Of a stretch of 64,000 nucleotides of DNA, positions 7,707 through 15,022 are shown piece by piece. Under the pieces are notes generated by a model that saw nothing but the letters and a program-made list of their open reading frames with translations, searched no databases and was not told the origin of the DNA. The first letter of the stretch is position 1. Each line of letters starts with the position of its first letter. The DNA comes from Ottowia sp. (GTDB lineage Bacteria; Pseudomonadota; Gammaproteobacteria; Burkholderiales; Burkholderiaceae_C), in the NCBI RefSeq assembly GCF_016703145.1, contig NZ_JADJCO010000005.1:682001-746000 (forward strand), read 5' to 3'. A program made the position numbers and the translations under genes.

Positions 7707-8570
7707 TCAGCCCTTCAGCTTGCGCATCTCCTCGGCCAGCATCCACAGCGCACGGTTAAGGCTCACGCCGCGGTCGATGCTGCCCACCGGCCGGGTCTGC
7801 AGCCGGCGCCCCTGGGCGCTGCGGCCGGGCTGGCCACCACGAATCACGTTCTCCTGCACGCGCTGGAAAGTGGTCCACAGGCTGTGCCCGATGTCCTCGG
7901 GCCGGCGCGCTTCGATCAGCTGCTCGGCCGTAACCGGCGCGGGCTTGTGGCCTCCGGTCTCCTCCACGCCACGCTCACCGAAGCGCAGCGCCAGGGCGGC
8001 CGTCGCAAAGGCGATCTCCTCGGGCGGCTGGAGCTGCAGCGCCTTCATCGCCTCGGTGTGTTCGTTCACGGCCTCGAACTCGTCGAGCACGCGGAACGCG
8101 CCTTCGATCACCTCACCCTGGATGTTGCCCTTGTGCGGGATGCGGATGTCCTCCACGACCTCGCCCACCACCAGGCCGTTGCAGCAGACGAAGCGGAACA
8201 TACCGGCCAGCATCTGGTACGAGCTCGCGCCGTCGTGGCTGTTGATCAGGATGATCTCGTTGGCTTCAGGCCGGGTCTGCACCTGGCCGGCGTGGCGCAT
8301 GCGGATCATGTGCTTGGTGAACTCCGCCTTGCCTTCGACGCGGCTGGCGCCCTGGGCGACCATGAAGGGCTCGAAGCCCTCCTTGCGCAGGCCGCGCAGG
8401 ACATCGATGGTGGGGATGTAGGTGTAGCGCTCGGAGCGGCTCGCGTGCTTGCCCTCGGCGAAGATGGACGGCGCCGCGGCGCGCATCTGGTCTTCGCTCA
8501 GGGGTTGATCGCCGCGCATCACGCGGGTGTTGCGGGCAAAGCGGGTCGCCAGGGTCGGGGTCGAGTACAT
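7707..8570 (-). CDS. DUF932 domain protein
   Basis: The protein has 287 residues starting MYSTPTLATRFARNTRVM at ATG8570; upstream in-frame residues look like leader and are excluded. Segments such as YTYIPTIDVLRGLRKEGFEP, RPEANEIILINSHDGASSYQ and MFRFVCCNGLVVG are characteristic of DUF932, a family common on plasmids, phages and integrative elements. The biochemical role is not established; it has been proposed to act in element DNA metabolism. It is followed upstream by ssb in the same orientation. Confidence 0.8.
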   Translation of the reverse strand: MYSTPTLATRFARNTRVMRGDQPLSEDQMRAAAPSIFAEGKHASRSERYTYIPTIDVLRGLRKEGFEPFMVAQGASRVEGKAEFTKHMIRMRHAGQVQTRPEANEIILINSHDGASSYQMLAGMFRFVCCNGLVVGEVVEDIRIPHKGNIQGEVIEGAFRVLDEFEAVNEHTEAMKALQLQPPEEIAFATAALALRFGERGVEETGGHKPAPVTAEQLIEARRPEDIGHSLWTTFQRVQENVIRGGQPGRSAQGRRLQTRPVGSIDRGVSLNRALWMLAEEMRKLKG

Positions 8571-8647
8571 GATGGTTTCCTTCGATCGTTGGGTGTAGGT
8601 CGAAGGGCGGGCGCGGCTCGATGGCTTCACGCCCACCCGATGAGGGT

Positions 8648-9112
8648 TCAGGCGTCGGCGTGCGCCGGCTGGCGCGCGTTGCGGGGCTTGCGGGTGCTGG
8701 CGGCCGGTGCCGGGCGCTCGGCGCTGCTGGTGCCGCTATCGACACCGGGGCCACCGTTGCGGCGGGCTTCGCTCTCGGCGCGGCTGTCGAGGTAGTCGAT
8801 CTCCTCGGCCGTGAACGCCATGCCGTAGACGGTCTCGCCGTCCTTCTCGTAGTTGTTGTTGCGCAGGCGGCCGACGATGTTGACGTGCGAGCCCTTGCCC
8901 AAGTACTCGGCCGCGTTCTCGGCCTGCTTTCCCCACAGCGTCCACTGAATCGCGGTGGACTCCTCCTCGCGGGCTTCACCCGAACCGCGCCGCGTGTTGC
9001 TGATCGCGGTCAGCACGGCCTTTGCGATCTTGCCTTCGCGGCCGTTGACGAACTCGAGCTTGACGGCCCCGGCCAGGTGCGCGTGGCGCTGGATGACAGA
9101 AACGTTTGCCAT
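8648..9112 (-). CDS. ssb: Single-stranded DNA-binding protein of the element
   Basis: The protein has 154 residues from ATG9112 with GGAG 7 nt upstream. The OB-fold part holds ESTAIQWTLWGKQAENAAEYLGKGSHVNIVGRLRNNNYEKDG, the usual SSB core pattern around residues 50-90 (quoted in parts; positions approximate). The C-terminal tail is Pro/Ala/Arg-rich and ends in HADA rather than the acidic DDIPF tip of chromosomal SSB, a common difference in element-borne copies. It probably protects single strands during transfer or replication of the element. Confidence 0.8.
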   Translation of the reverse strand: MANVSVIQRHAHLAGAVKLEFVNGREGKIAKAVLTAISNTRRGSGEAREEESTAIQWTLWGKQAENAAEYLGKGSHVNIVGRLRNNNYEKDGETVYGMAFTAEEIDYLDSRAESEARRNGGPGVDSGTSSAERPAPAASTRKPRNARQPAHADA

Positions 9113-9602
9113 GAAGATCTCCAATCGAGAGCAACCAGCCGGGTCCCGGGTCCGGGTTCCCTGAAAACTGATCCTCTCGCTCGGACTCCCTTGCTCCCGC
9201 CCACGGGCGGGCGGGGGGTGGGCATAGCCCCTTCCCTCACGGGAAGGGGTTGGGGATGGGTGGTGTCATCAGCAGCCGAAGCAGTGAGCCGGTTTCCCGG
9301 CCCACCGCTTGAAGATCCCCCCACAAGTCCCCCTCGCAATTCGACGGGGGCGCGTGGGGGGAGCGCGGTGGGACGACTGGCGCACGGGCTGCCCCCTCCT
9401 CACGGGCGGCGCAGCGTCGCGGCCGATGTGCCAGCTTGCCTGGCGCAGCGGTTGCAGCGCAGCGGGCCGATGGACCTGAGCCAACGGCGTCTCTGCGGCG
9501 GGCGTGCCACCAAGGGAGCGCAGCGGACGACTGGCGCGACGGCCGAGCCGTGGCGATCGATCAGATTTCCGGGATCGCCGGCAGTTGCACCGCGAGGGTC
9601 GC
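9113..9602. other. 490-bp gene-free region with two strong hairpins
   Basis: No frame here has family character. Two hairpins stand out: CCCCTTCCC/GGGAAGGGG with a 4-nt loop at 9228-9249, and a long one at 9317-9361 whose outer arms are CCCCCCAC/GTGGGGGG and whose inner stem is CCCCC-TCG/CGA-(C)-GGGGG around CAATT. The region lies upstream of ssb, so it may hold that operon's promoter. Confidence 0.5.
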
Positions 9603-10841
9603 CTAAGCGAAGCGCTGTCGCTCTATCCGAAACCGGATGCCGGATGAAACGGAAATGCTAGCTGTCTCGAACTCGCCTTCGGCCGACGACATGGTCCACG
9701 CGCTGGTCACGGAACGCCGCCTGGCGATGAGCTTTCCATCCGCCGTCGTCCGGGAAGCGAGAGTGCGGATGTTGACGGTGCGCTCCCGGACGAGTCTTTC
9801 GGCGAGCCACGCATCTAGATCTTCGAAGCCCACCGCACCTGTTTGCCCTACAAGGCTTCCCACTCGGCGGACAACATCATCGGGAATGTCGATCACGAGG
9901 CGCGTAACGTAGGCCACTCGATCGGCCTCATCCTTGAGATCGGTTTCGAGGGACCGATACTCGATGGTCTTGCGCCACGTCTCTTCTTCCGTCTTGTCGA
10001 AGTTGTTGAATCGAAGTTCACCCGATTCGAGATCGCGCACAAAGTCTGCCTCAGCCGGACCAACGCGGCCTGACGCTACGCCGCCTGCCGCAGCCCACAG
10101 GCCCGCCGTACCGAGCGCCTTGGCAAAGGACTGCCGCCTTACTGCGCGTTCAATGACCTTCGGGTCCAGGGCTTGAAGACGTTTGAGCGCTGGATCCGGA
10201 TCGGGATCAATGAAAACAAGCTGTGCTTCCTCGGCGCTGCGGTCTTGGGGCACAAATATCCCACCGACCATGCAAGAGGCAAAGATGGAGCCATTGCTGA
10301 GGTTGCTCTTTTGAGCAATGCCCCTGCCGAGTGCATCATCAAGCGCTGCCCTGGATGTCTGGCTTCCCTTGCACTCGAGGACGTGGAGTCGTCCCAGCGA
10401 GTCCACGCCGATGAGATCCGGGGTCTTCGACGGCCCGCGCTTCGATCGCGACGCATGCGATACAACGCCTGCCAGCAAGGAGTCGAGGAGATAGGCCGTG
10501 TCCGCAAAGTCCTCGAATCCGTGCTGTTCCACTAGGTAGTGGCATGGGAACCCTAATCCGAAGTCGTCGGAAAGGATCGTCTTCTGATGCGGATCGAGCT
10601 CATTCCAAATGGGCCGCAGCCTCAGTGACGAACGTCTCGTGGAGATTGCCGCGCCATAGCGCAGCCAAGCCCAGTATGTTGAGAGACTGATGCCACGATA
10701 ACGAGGTGGGGTCGTCAGGTAGCCGACCACCAAGAGTGCTTGAAGCACGTCGCAGTCCCACTGAGCTGCTGCCGGGAGACCCGGAAGAAGTCCCACAGTC
10801 CCATGGCTCATGTCGACCGACATCTGGATTCGCTTCTTCAA
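9603..10841 (-). CDS. Unrecognised protein with a PD-(D/E)XK nuclease-like motif
   Basis: The protein has 412 residues from TTG10841, which has AGGAGG 4 nt upstream; ATG10823 is an alternative start. Residues 141-158 read KTPDLIGVDSLGRLHVLECK in outline, giving Pro141-Asp142, 13 residues, then Glu156-Cys157-Lys158, the spacing of a PD-(D/E)XK site; residues QTSRAALDDALGRGIAQKSN after it could form the helix that often follows. The remaining sequence matches nothing I know. It is a single gene, not overlapping its neighbours, inside a defence-rich element, so a nuclease role in defence or DNA processing is plausible but inferred. Confidence 0.7.
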   Translation of the reverse strand: MKKRIQMSVDMSHGTVGLLPGLPAAAQWDCDVLQALLVVGYLTTPPRYRGISLSTYWAWLRYGAAISTRRSSLRLRPIWNELDPHQKTILSDDFGLGFPCHYLVEQHGFEDFADTAYLLDSLLAGVVSHASRSKRGPSKTPDLIGVDSLGRLHVLECKGSQTSRAALDDALGRGIAQKSNLSNGSIFASCMVGGIFVPQDRSAEEAQLVFIDPDPDPALKRLQALDPKVIERAVRRQSFAKALGTAGLWAAAGGVASGRVGPAEADFVRDLESGELRFNNFDKTEEETWRKTIEYRSLETDLKDEADRVAYVTRLVIDIPDDVVRRVGSLVGQTGAVGFEDLDAWLAERLVRERTVNIRTLASRTTADGKLIARRRSVTSAWTMSSAEGEFETASISVSSGIRFRIERQRFA

Positions 10842-11306
10842 TCGTCCTCCTCGAGCTTCTTCTTCACCATCTATCGATTCTCAACGAGTTGGCGTTGGGC
10901 CTGTTCCATCGCGAGGTCTTCAGCGGCCCGGCTCCGGGCCTGGCGGGTGACCGGGATGGCGTTCGGGACGCGCGAGCACCGAGCGGAGCGCGGCGCAGCG
11001 AACTGCGAGCCGGCCCGATCGCCAAGCGGGCGTCGGTCCTGCGCAGCAGGACGGACGATGAAGCCCGCGATCCCCGGGCACGGGAAAGGGCCGCCGCGTG
11101 TCTCAGCCGGCTCCGCCGGCCTGACCGTGTTGCGTCAGGGATGGAAGCCCGTACAAGGGGCGAGACGCCGGTACTCCGGTGGCTCGACGCGCAGCGCGAC
11201 AGCCCGGCCACGCGCAGCGGGGAGACGCCCAGGCCCACAGAGACCTGGCATCAACGGCGCCACTGCACGCATCACCACAGCCCGCAGCATCAACTGCACC
11301 AACGAT
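10842..11306. other. 465-bp gene-free region with imperfect inverted repeats
   Basis: Reading frames on both strands are Arg/Pro/Ala-rich shadows without ribosome-binding sites. Around 11,031-11,056 there is a hairpin with arms near GTCGGTCCTGC/GCAGGACGGAC (one mismatch) and around 11,106-11,124 an AGCCGGC/GCCGGC hairpin. I see no operon feature other than its being the 3' side of the MazG-PIN gene. Confidence 0.4.
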
Positions 11307-12536
11307 TCAAACCTTGGAAACAGTGGACCCGGTCGCAGCATCAAACATCGGATACGACGCGCCCTTCACCGAATCCACCTTCACCACGCCTGCCTCGATA
11401 AGCCGGGCCAACGCCACCTCCGCCGCCTCCTCGGTTGCACCGACCCCCAGGAACGACTTCAGGGACCGCCACAGCGACGCCGGTTTCGTCGGCCGCTTGT
11501 CGGCCATCTTCCGCAGGCTGTCCGTCAGCTTCTTGAGGGTGGCGGCAGAGTCCGGCACCAGCACCGCAGGCCTGGCTGCCGCCCCACTCATAACAGGAGG
11601 CGGCGCAGCCACCGCCGCCTTGACAGCGGGCACAGGAACCTTGGCAGCAACCTTCTTCGCCGGCGCGGGCGTCTTGACTGGGATCGCCTTCTTGGCAGAC
11701 GCGGCCTTCGCGGCCACCTTCTTAGCGGCCGGTTGCTTGGCCGCCGCGGGTTTCGCCACCGACTTCTTCGCGGCGACCTTCTTCGCTGGCTCCTTCTTCG
11801 CGGCCACCTGCTTCGCCGCGGCCTTCTTTGCCGGCGGCTTCACCTCGCCATGCGACTGCCGGCGTACCACGAAGCCCATCGCCTTCGCATGCTCCAGCAT
11901 GGGCTCGTAGCCCTTGTCGTTAGCGACCACGACCATCTTCGAGTCGGGGTTGCGCGACGCGATGTAGCCCATGTAGAAGGAGAGATGGAAGTCGAGCGCG
12001 TTCTTGCCGCTCTTGCTGATCGGCACGGCGGTGGCACCCGTACCGAACGACGCGAAGCGCTTCTCGACCTCCCGTTGGTGCGGCCCATGGAACACCCACA
12101 CCTGGCCCACGTCGGGTACCAAAGCCCGCAGCTCGGCATCGCTCGGCTGAACGTTCTCGTAGTCCAGCAGCACATGCGTACCCGGCACTGACGCACGAGT
12201 CGGCGACATCCGCGGGATCGCGCGCTTCGCCGGGTACTTGAACGCGTTCTTCACCAGCTTGTCCCGGACTGCCTGAGAGACATCGACCTGGCAGTGGTCC
12301 GCCACCTGTAGCAGGTAGAGCAGCACATCAGCCACTTCCTCGCCGATGCGTTGTTTGACTGTGGCATCCCCATGCGCATGCCGAGAATCCTCGGGCGTCT
12401 GCCACTGGAAGATTTTCGCCAGCTCGCCCGCCTCGACCATGAGGGCCGTGGTCAGGTTCTTGGGCGTATGAAACGGCTGCCAATCGCGTTCCGCCGCGAA
12501 GTGCCGCAACTCAGCCTGTAATTCACCAAGGTTCAT
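11307..12536 (-). CDS. Fusion of a MazG-like nucleotide pyrophosphohydrolase, a PIN/NYN-like domain and a lysine-rich tail
   Basis: The protein has 409 residues from ATG12536 (GGAGG 5 nt upstream). Residues 1-110 are a MazG-like/dCTP-pyrophosphatase-type domain: FHTPKNLTTALMVEAGELAKIFQW and RIGEEVADVLLYLLQVADH provide the acidic ExxE/ExxD metal sites. Residues 120-220 look like a NYN/PIN nuclease: HVLLDYENVQ, SKSGKNALDFHLSFYMGYI and VVVANDKGYEPMLEHAK carry its acidic residues. Then come about 100 residues of KKAAAK/AKKVAAK repeats like histone H1-type tails, and a C-terminal helical domain (SLWRSLKSFLGVGATEEAAE). The PIN part could begin alone at MSPTRAS, but the frame is continuous, so it is a fusion or a fused operon pair. 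Substrate unknown. Confidence 0.72.
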   Translation of the reverse strand: MNLGELQAELRHFAAERDWQPFHTPKNLTTALMVEAGELAKIFQWQTPEDSRHAHGDATVKQRIGEEVADVLLYLLQVADHCQVDVSQAVRDKLVKNAFKYPAKRAIPRMSPTRASVPGTHVLLDYENVQPSDAELRALVPDVGQVWVFHGPHQREVEKRFASFGTGATAVPISKSGKNALDFHLSFYMGYIASRNPDSKMVVVANDKGYEPMLEHAKAMGFVVRRQSHGEVKPPAKKAAAKQVAAKKEPAKKVAAKKSVAKPAAAKQPAAKKVAAKAASAKKAIPVKTPAPAKKVAAKVPVPAVKAAVAAPPPVMSGAAARPAVLVPDSAATLKKLTDSLRKMADKRPTKPASLWRSLKSFLGVGATEEAAEVALARLIEAGVVKVDSVKGASYPMFDAATGSTVSKV

Positions 12537-12605
12537 CCCTGCCTCCCTTCTTTGAACGCATCTTGCCACCCGCGGCGGCGGCCCCCCACGCCGCATAATC
12601 GCGCC

Positions 12606-13115
12606 ATGAGCGACCCGGACACGACATGGCTCCTGTTCGACTTCGGTGACCCGGCAGCGGTCACCGAATGGAATGCGATCGACGACCGCGTCATGGGCGG
12701 CGTCTCGGGCAGCCGGCTGCGGCACGACCCGACCGGCCACGCGGTCTTCGAAGGCAGCGTCTCGCTCGAACGCAACGGCGGCTTCGCGTCGATCCGATCA
12801 AGGCCCGCCGACCGAGGCAAACCTGGCGCGCAGACCTGCTTCATCGAGGCGCGCGCCACGGGTAGGCGCTTCAAGCTGAACCTCTTGACCGACGACGCCT
12901 TCGACAGCATTAACTACCAGGCCAGCTTCGCCCCCGAACCCACCTGGCAGACGCTGCACATCCCCCTGGCCACTTTCCGTGCCACATTCCGCGGCCGTGA
13001 GGTCACCGGCGCGCCAGCACTCGACCCTGCACGCATCCGCCAGGTCGGCCTCATGATCGCCGAACGCCAGGCCGGCGCCTTCGCGCTCGAGGTCCGGCGG
13101 ATCGGTCTGGTGTGA
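12606..13115 (+). CDS. CIA30-family (complex I intermediate-associated protein 30) domain protein
   Basis: The protein has 169 residues from ATG12606. WLLFDFGDPAAVTEWNAIDD RVMGGVS followed by FEGSVSLERNGGFASIR is the hallmark start of CIA30 beta-sandwich proteins, and the end (RQVGLMIAERQAGAFALEVR) fits the family's last strands. Bacterial members are soluble carbohydrate-binding-like proteins of unclear role. It is transcribed away from the MazG-PIN gene, leaving a 69-bp divergent promoter region, and converges on the radC-like gene. Its presence on a mobile element is incidental cargo as far as can be seen. Confidence 0.8.
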   Translation: MSDPDTTWLLFDFGDPAAVTEWNAIDDRVMGGVSGSRLRHDPTGHAVFEGSVSLERNGGFASIRSRPADRGKPGAQTCFIEARATGRRFKLNLLTDDAFDSINYQASFAPEPTWQTLHIPLATFRATFRGREVTGAPALDPARIRQVGLMIAERQAGAFALEVRRIGLV

Positions 13116-13124
13116 CCGGAAAGT

Positions 13125-13143
13125 AGCGCCGCAGGGCGGCGCT
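13125..13143. terminator. Hairpin between convergent genes
   Basis: AGCGCCGC/GCGGCGCT with a 3-nt loop, between the CIA30-domain stop and the radC-like stop. There is no clear T-run on either side, so it is only a candidate bidirectional terminator. Confidence 0.35.
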
Positions 13144-13154
13144 CCGTGCCGGAG

Positions 13155-13664
13155 CTACACAAGCCCGCGCTCCGCAAACGAGCACACGTCGGCGCCGGCC
13201 ACCACAAGATGGTCGAGGACCCGGACATCGACCAACGCCAGCGCTGTCTTCAGCGTCTGCGTCAGGAACTCGTCCGCACGGCTCGGTTCGACCGAACCGG
13301 AGGGGTGGTTGTGAGCCAGTACGACAGCGGCCGAATTGCAGGCCAGCGCGGCCTTGACCACCTCACGCGGATACACCGAGGTCTGCGTCACCGTACCGCG
13401 GAACATCTGCTTCAGCTCGATGATCCGGTGCTGCGCATCCAGGAACAGCACGCAGAACACCTCGTGCTCCAGCACACCGATCTCCAGTAGCAGGTAGTCC
13501 TTCACCGCCTGCGGCGACGACATCGTGGCACCGCGTCGCACTTGCTGCGACAGCACGCGCCGCGCCTGCGACAGCACCTCCTCGGCACGCGCCGGACGGT
13601 ACTGCCCATCGACATCGCGCACCAGCAGCGCATCGACAGCGGAAGAAGTGGAAGACAGCGACAT
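13155..13664 (-). CDS. radC: RadC-family JAMM/MPN+ domain protein
   Basis: The protein has 169 residues from ATG13664 (GGAG 6 nt upstream). It is the short mobile-element form of RadC without the helix-hairpin-helix region. The JAMM metalloprotease-like site is complete: a Glu in LEHEVFCVLFLDAQ and HNHPSGSVEPSRAD. Such short RadC proteins are frequent on integrative elements and near anti-restriction genes; the enzyme activity is not established. It is co-oriented with the wadjet genes upstream but 215 bp away, so probably has its own promoter. Confidence 0.82.
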   Translation of the reverse strand: MSLSSTSSAVDALLVRDVDGQYRPARAEEVLSQARRVLSQQVRRGATMSSPQAVKDYLLLEIGVLEHEVFCVLFLDAQHRIIELKQMFRGTVTQTSVYPREVVKAALACNSAAVVLAHNHPSGSVEPSRADEFLTQTLKTALALVDVRVLDHLVVAGADVCSFAERGLV

Positions 13665-13879
13665 GGCGAACTCCAGTCTGAATCGGGCGGGATTGCCCGA
13701 GACCGGAGCACCACGGCGCAGCGCAGCTGTCAGGGTTCGCAGACGGCCGCAGGCCGCAAGCGCTCGCCCCGCGAGCGCGCAGACCTTGACAGCGAGAACG
13801 GCGTGGTAGCGTGGGTCGACACCGCAAGCCCCCCGCACTCCGCAACGCCCACTGTTGACATGCGGCGAGTTGACGCCGA

Positions 13880-15022
13880 CTAGAGCGCGAACAGCTCCTG
13901 GTCAACGTACCGCCCTGTCATCGCCAGAGCCGGGATGAGATGGGCATCTGCGAAGGCGCAACCCGTCGCGGCGAGCGGGCGCTGCCCTTGCTTGTCCGCG
14001 GCTTCCGGCGAGTGCCCTTGGCCGGCAAGCAGCACCGAAAGCATCGGGGCGTAACCCGGCTCCCACGCTGCCAAGCTGGGGAAGTTGGATCGCAAGGCGG
14101 CAAGGATCCGCATGCCCGCGTAGTCCAAGTCGCCCCAGAAATACACAGGTGCGACACCACGGCCGAACAACCACGCCTCGAAGGCATCTTTGATGCCGCC
14201 ACCGAGGGCGCCCGTACTGCCGTAGAAGAGCGAGCACCCCTCAGGACTACGAAGCCGCTGAGCACTACCTTTGAATCCTGACGCGTATACGAGAGCCAAG
14301 CCGTCGAAGGCGCCGCTGGTTGAGCGCAGCGCCCGCTCAAAGCTCATTAGGTTTTCGATGAACAGCACCTCGCGGTAGCCTGCTGGCGGCAGGTGTACCT
14401 GCAGCTGAATCGGCGACTCGAGGAATGGGCACTCGTCCAGACCCAAGATGGCCGCGACCAGTCCTTGGCGCTTGTCCAAAACCTTCGACATGCCCCAGAA
14501 GAGCTGCGCCGACACCTCGCGCAGCAGCATGGGCTTGCTTGCCAGCGAAGGCAGCAAATTGAGCTGCTCGACGACCTCAGCCATCGTGTGATCCGGCGTG
14601 TCGATGCAGTAGTCACCTACAGCCCGTTTGACCTCATCGGAGGCCGTCAGACCCTGGGCCACCGCCTCGCGCCAGCGTTCGACCGAGCTCTTCACCCGCT
14701 CGGGACGGCCCGCAGCCGCCCGAAGCGCAGCCTCGTCGACAACCGTGACCCGCGGCGACTGGTCGTAGCCGGAGCGTGCCCGGGCCGCTCCGTCAGGCCT
14801 GATCTGAATCCGGCCCAAGCGGCACATCTCGCCGAGTTGCTCCCACAGCGCTTCCTTGCGGGACTCGAAGGCTGCCGTGTAGAGCGCCGGCCAGGTCTTC
14901 TCGGTGAGTGCGACCGACTGAGGCCTGGTGCCGCGCAGGTCGGCGGCGTCCAGCCGGTCGACCAATAGTCCCAGCAACTGCAGAACCTCAGGTGACTCGA
15001 GCCACAGCGGTCTCGCTGTCAC
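13880..15022 (-). CDS. jetD: Wadjet JetD: Toprim-domain nuclease subunit
   Basis: The protein has 380 residues. The C-terminal half has a Toprim-like layout: VLFIENLMSF with Glu near residue 225, then FWGDLDYAGMRIL with the acidic GDLD near 297-300, as in the DUF2220 domain of JetD. The N-terminal half is helical and winged-helix-like. In Wadjet systems the JetABC SMC complex extrudes loops on plasmid DNA and JetD then cleaves small circles, so this is the effector nuclease. The start overlaps jetC by 4 nt. It ends the operon. Confidence 0.88.
   Translation of the reverse strand: MTARPLWLESPEVLQLLGLLVDRLDAADLRGTRPQSVALTEKTWPALYTAAFESRKEALWEQLGEMCRLGRIQIRPDGAARARSGYDQSPRVTVVDEAALRAAAGRPERVKSSVERWREAVAQGLTASDEVKRAVGDYCIDTPDHTMAEVVEQLNLLPSLASKPMLLREVSAQLFWGMSKVLDKRQGLVAAILGLDECPFLESPIQLQVHLPPAGYREVLFIENLMSFERALRSTSGAFDGLALVYASGFKGSAQRLRSPEGCSLFYGSTGALGGGIKDAFEAWLFGRGVAPVYFWGDLDYAGMRILAALRSNFPSLAAWEPGYAPMLSVLLAGQGHSPEAADKQGQRPLAATGCAFADAHLIPALAMTGRYVDQELFAL

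Noticed and set aside
2907..9112. Tn4371-family integrative element
   Set aside because: That family inserts at a TTTTTCAT-type site with a different integrase and gene order; this element uses a tRNA-Asn 3' end.
10740..12191. 483-residue plus-strand ORF opposite the MazG-PIN gene
   Set aside because: It is the antisense shadow of the lysine-rich repeat region (RRLLGRRGLRGHLL-type low complexity); the minus frame has real domains.
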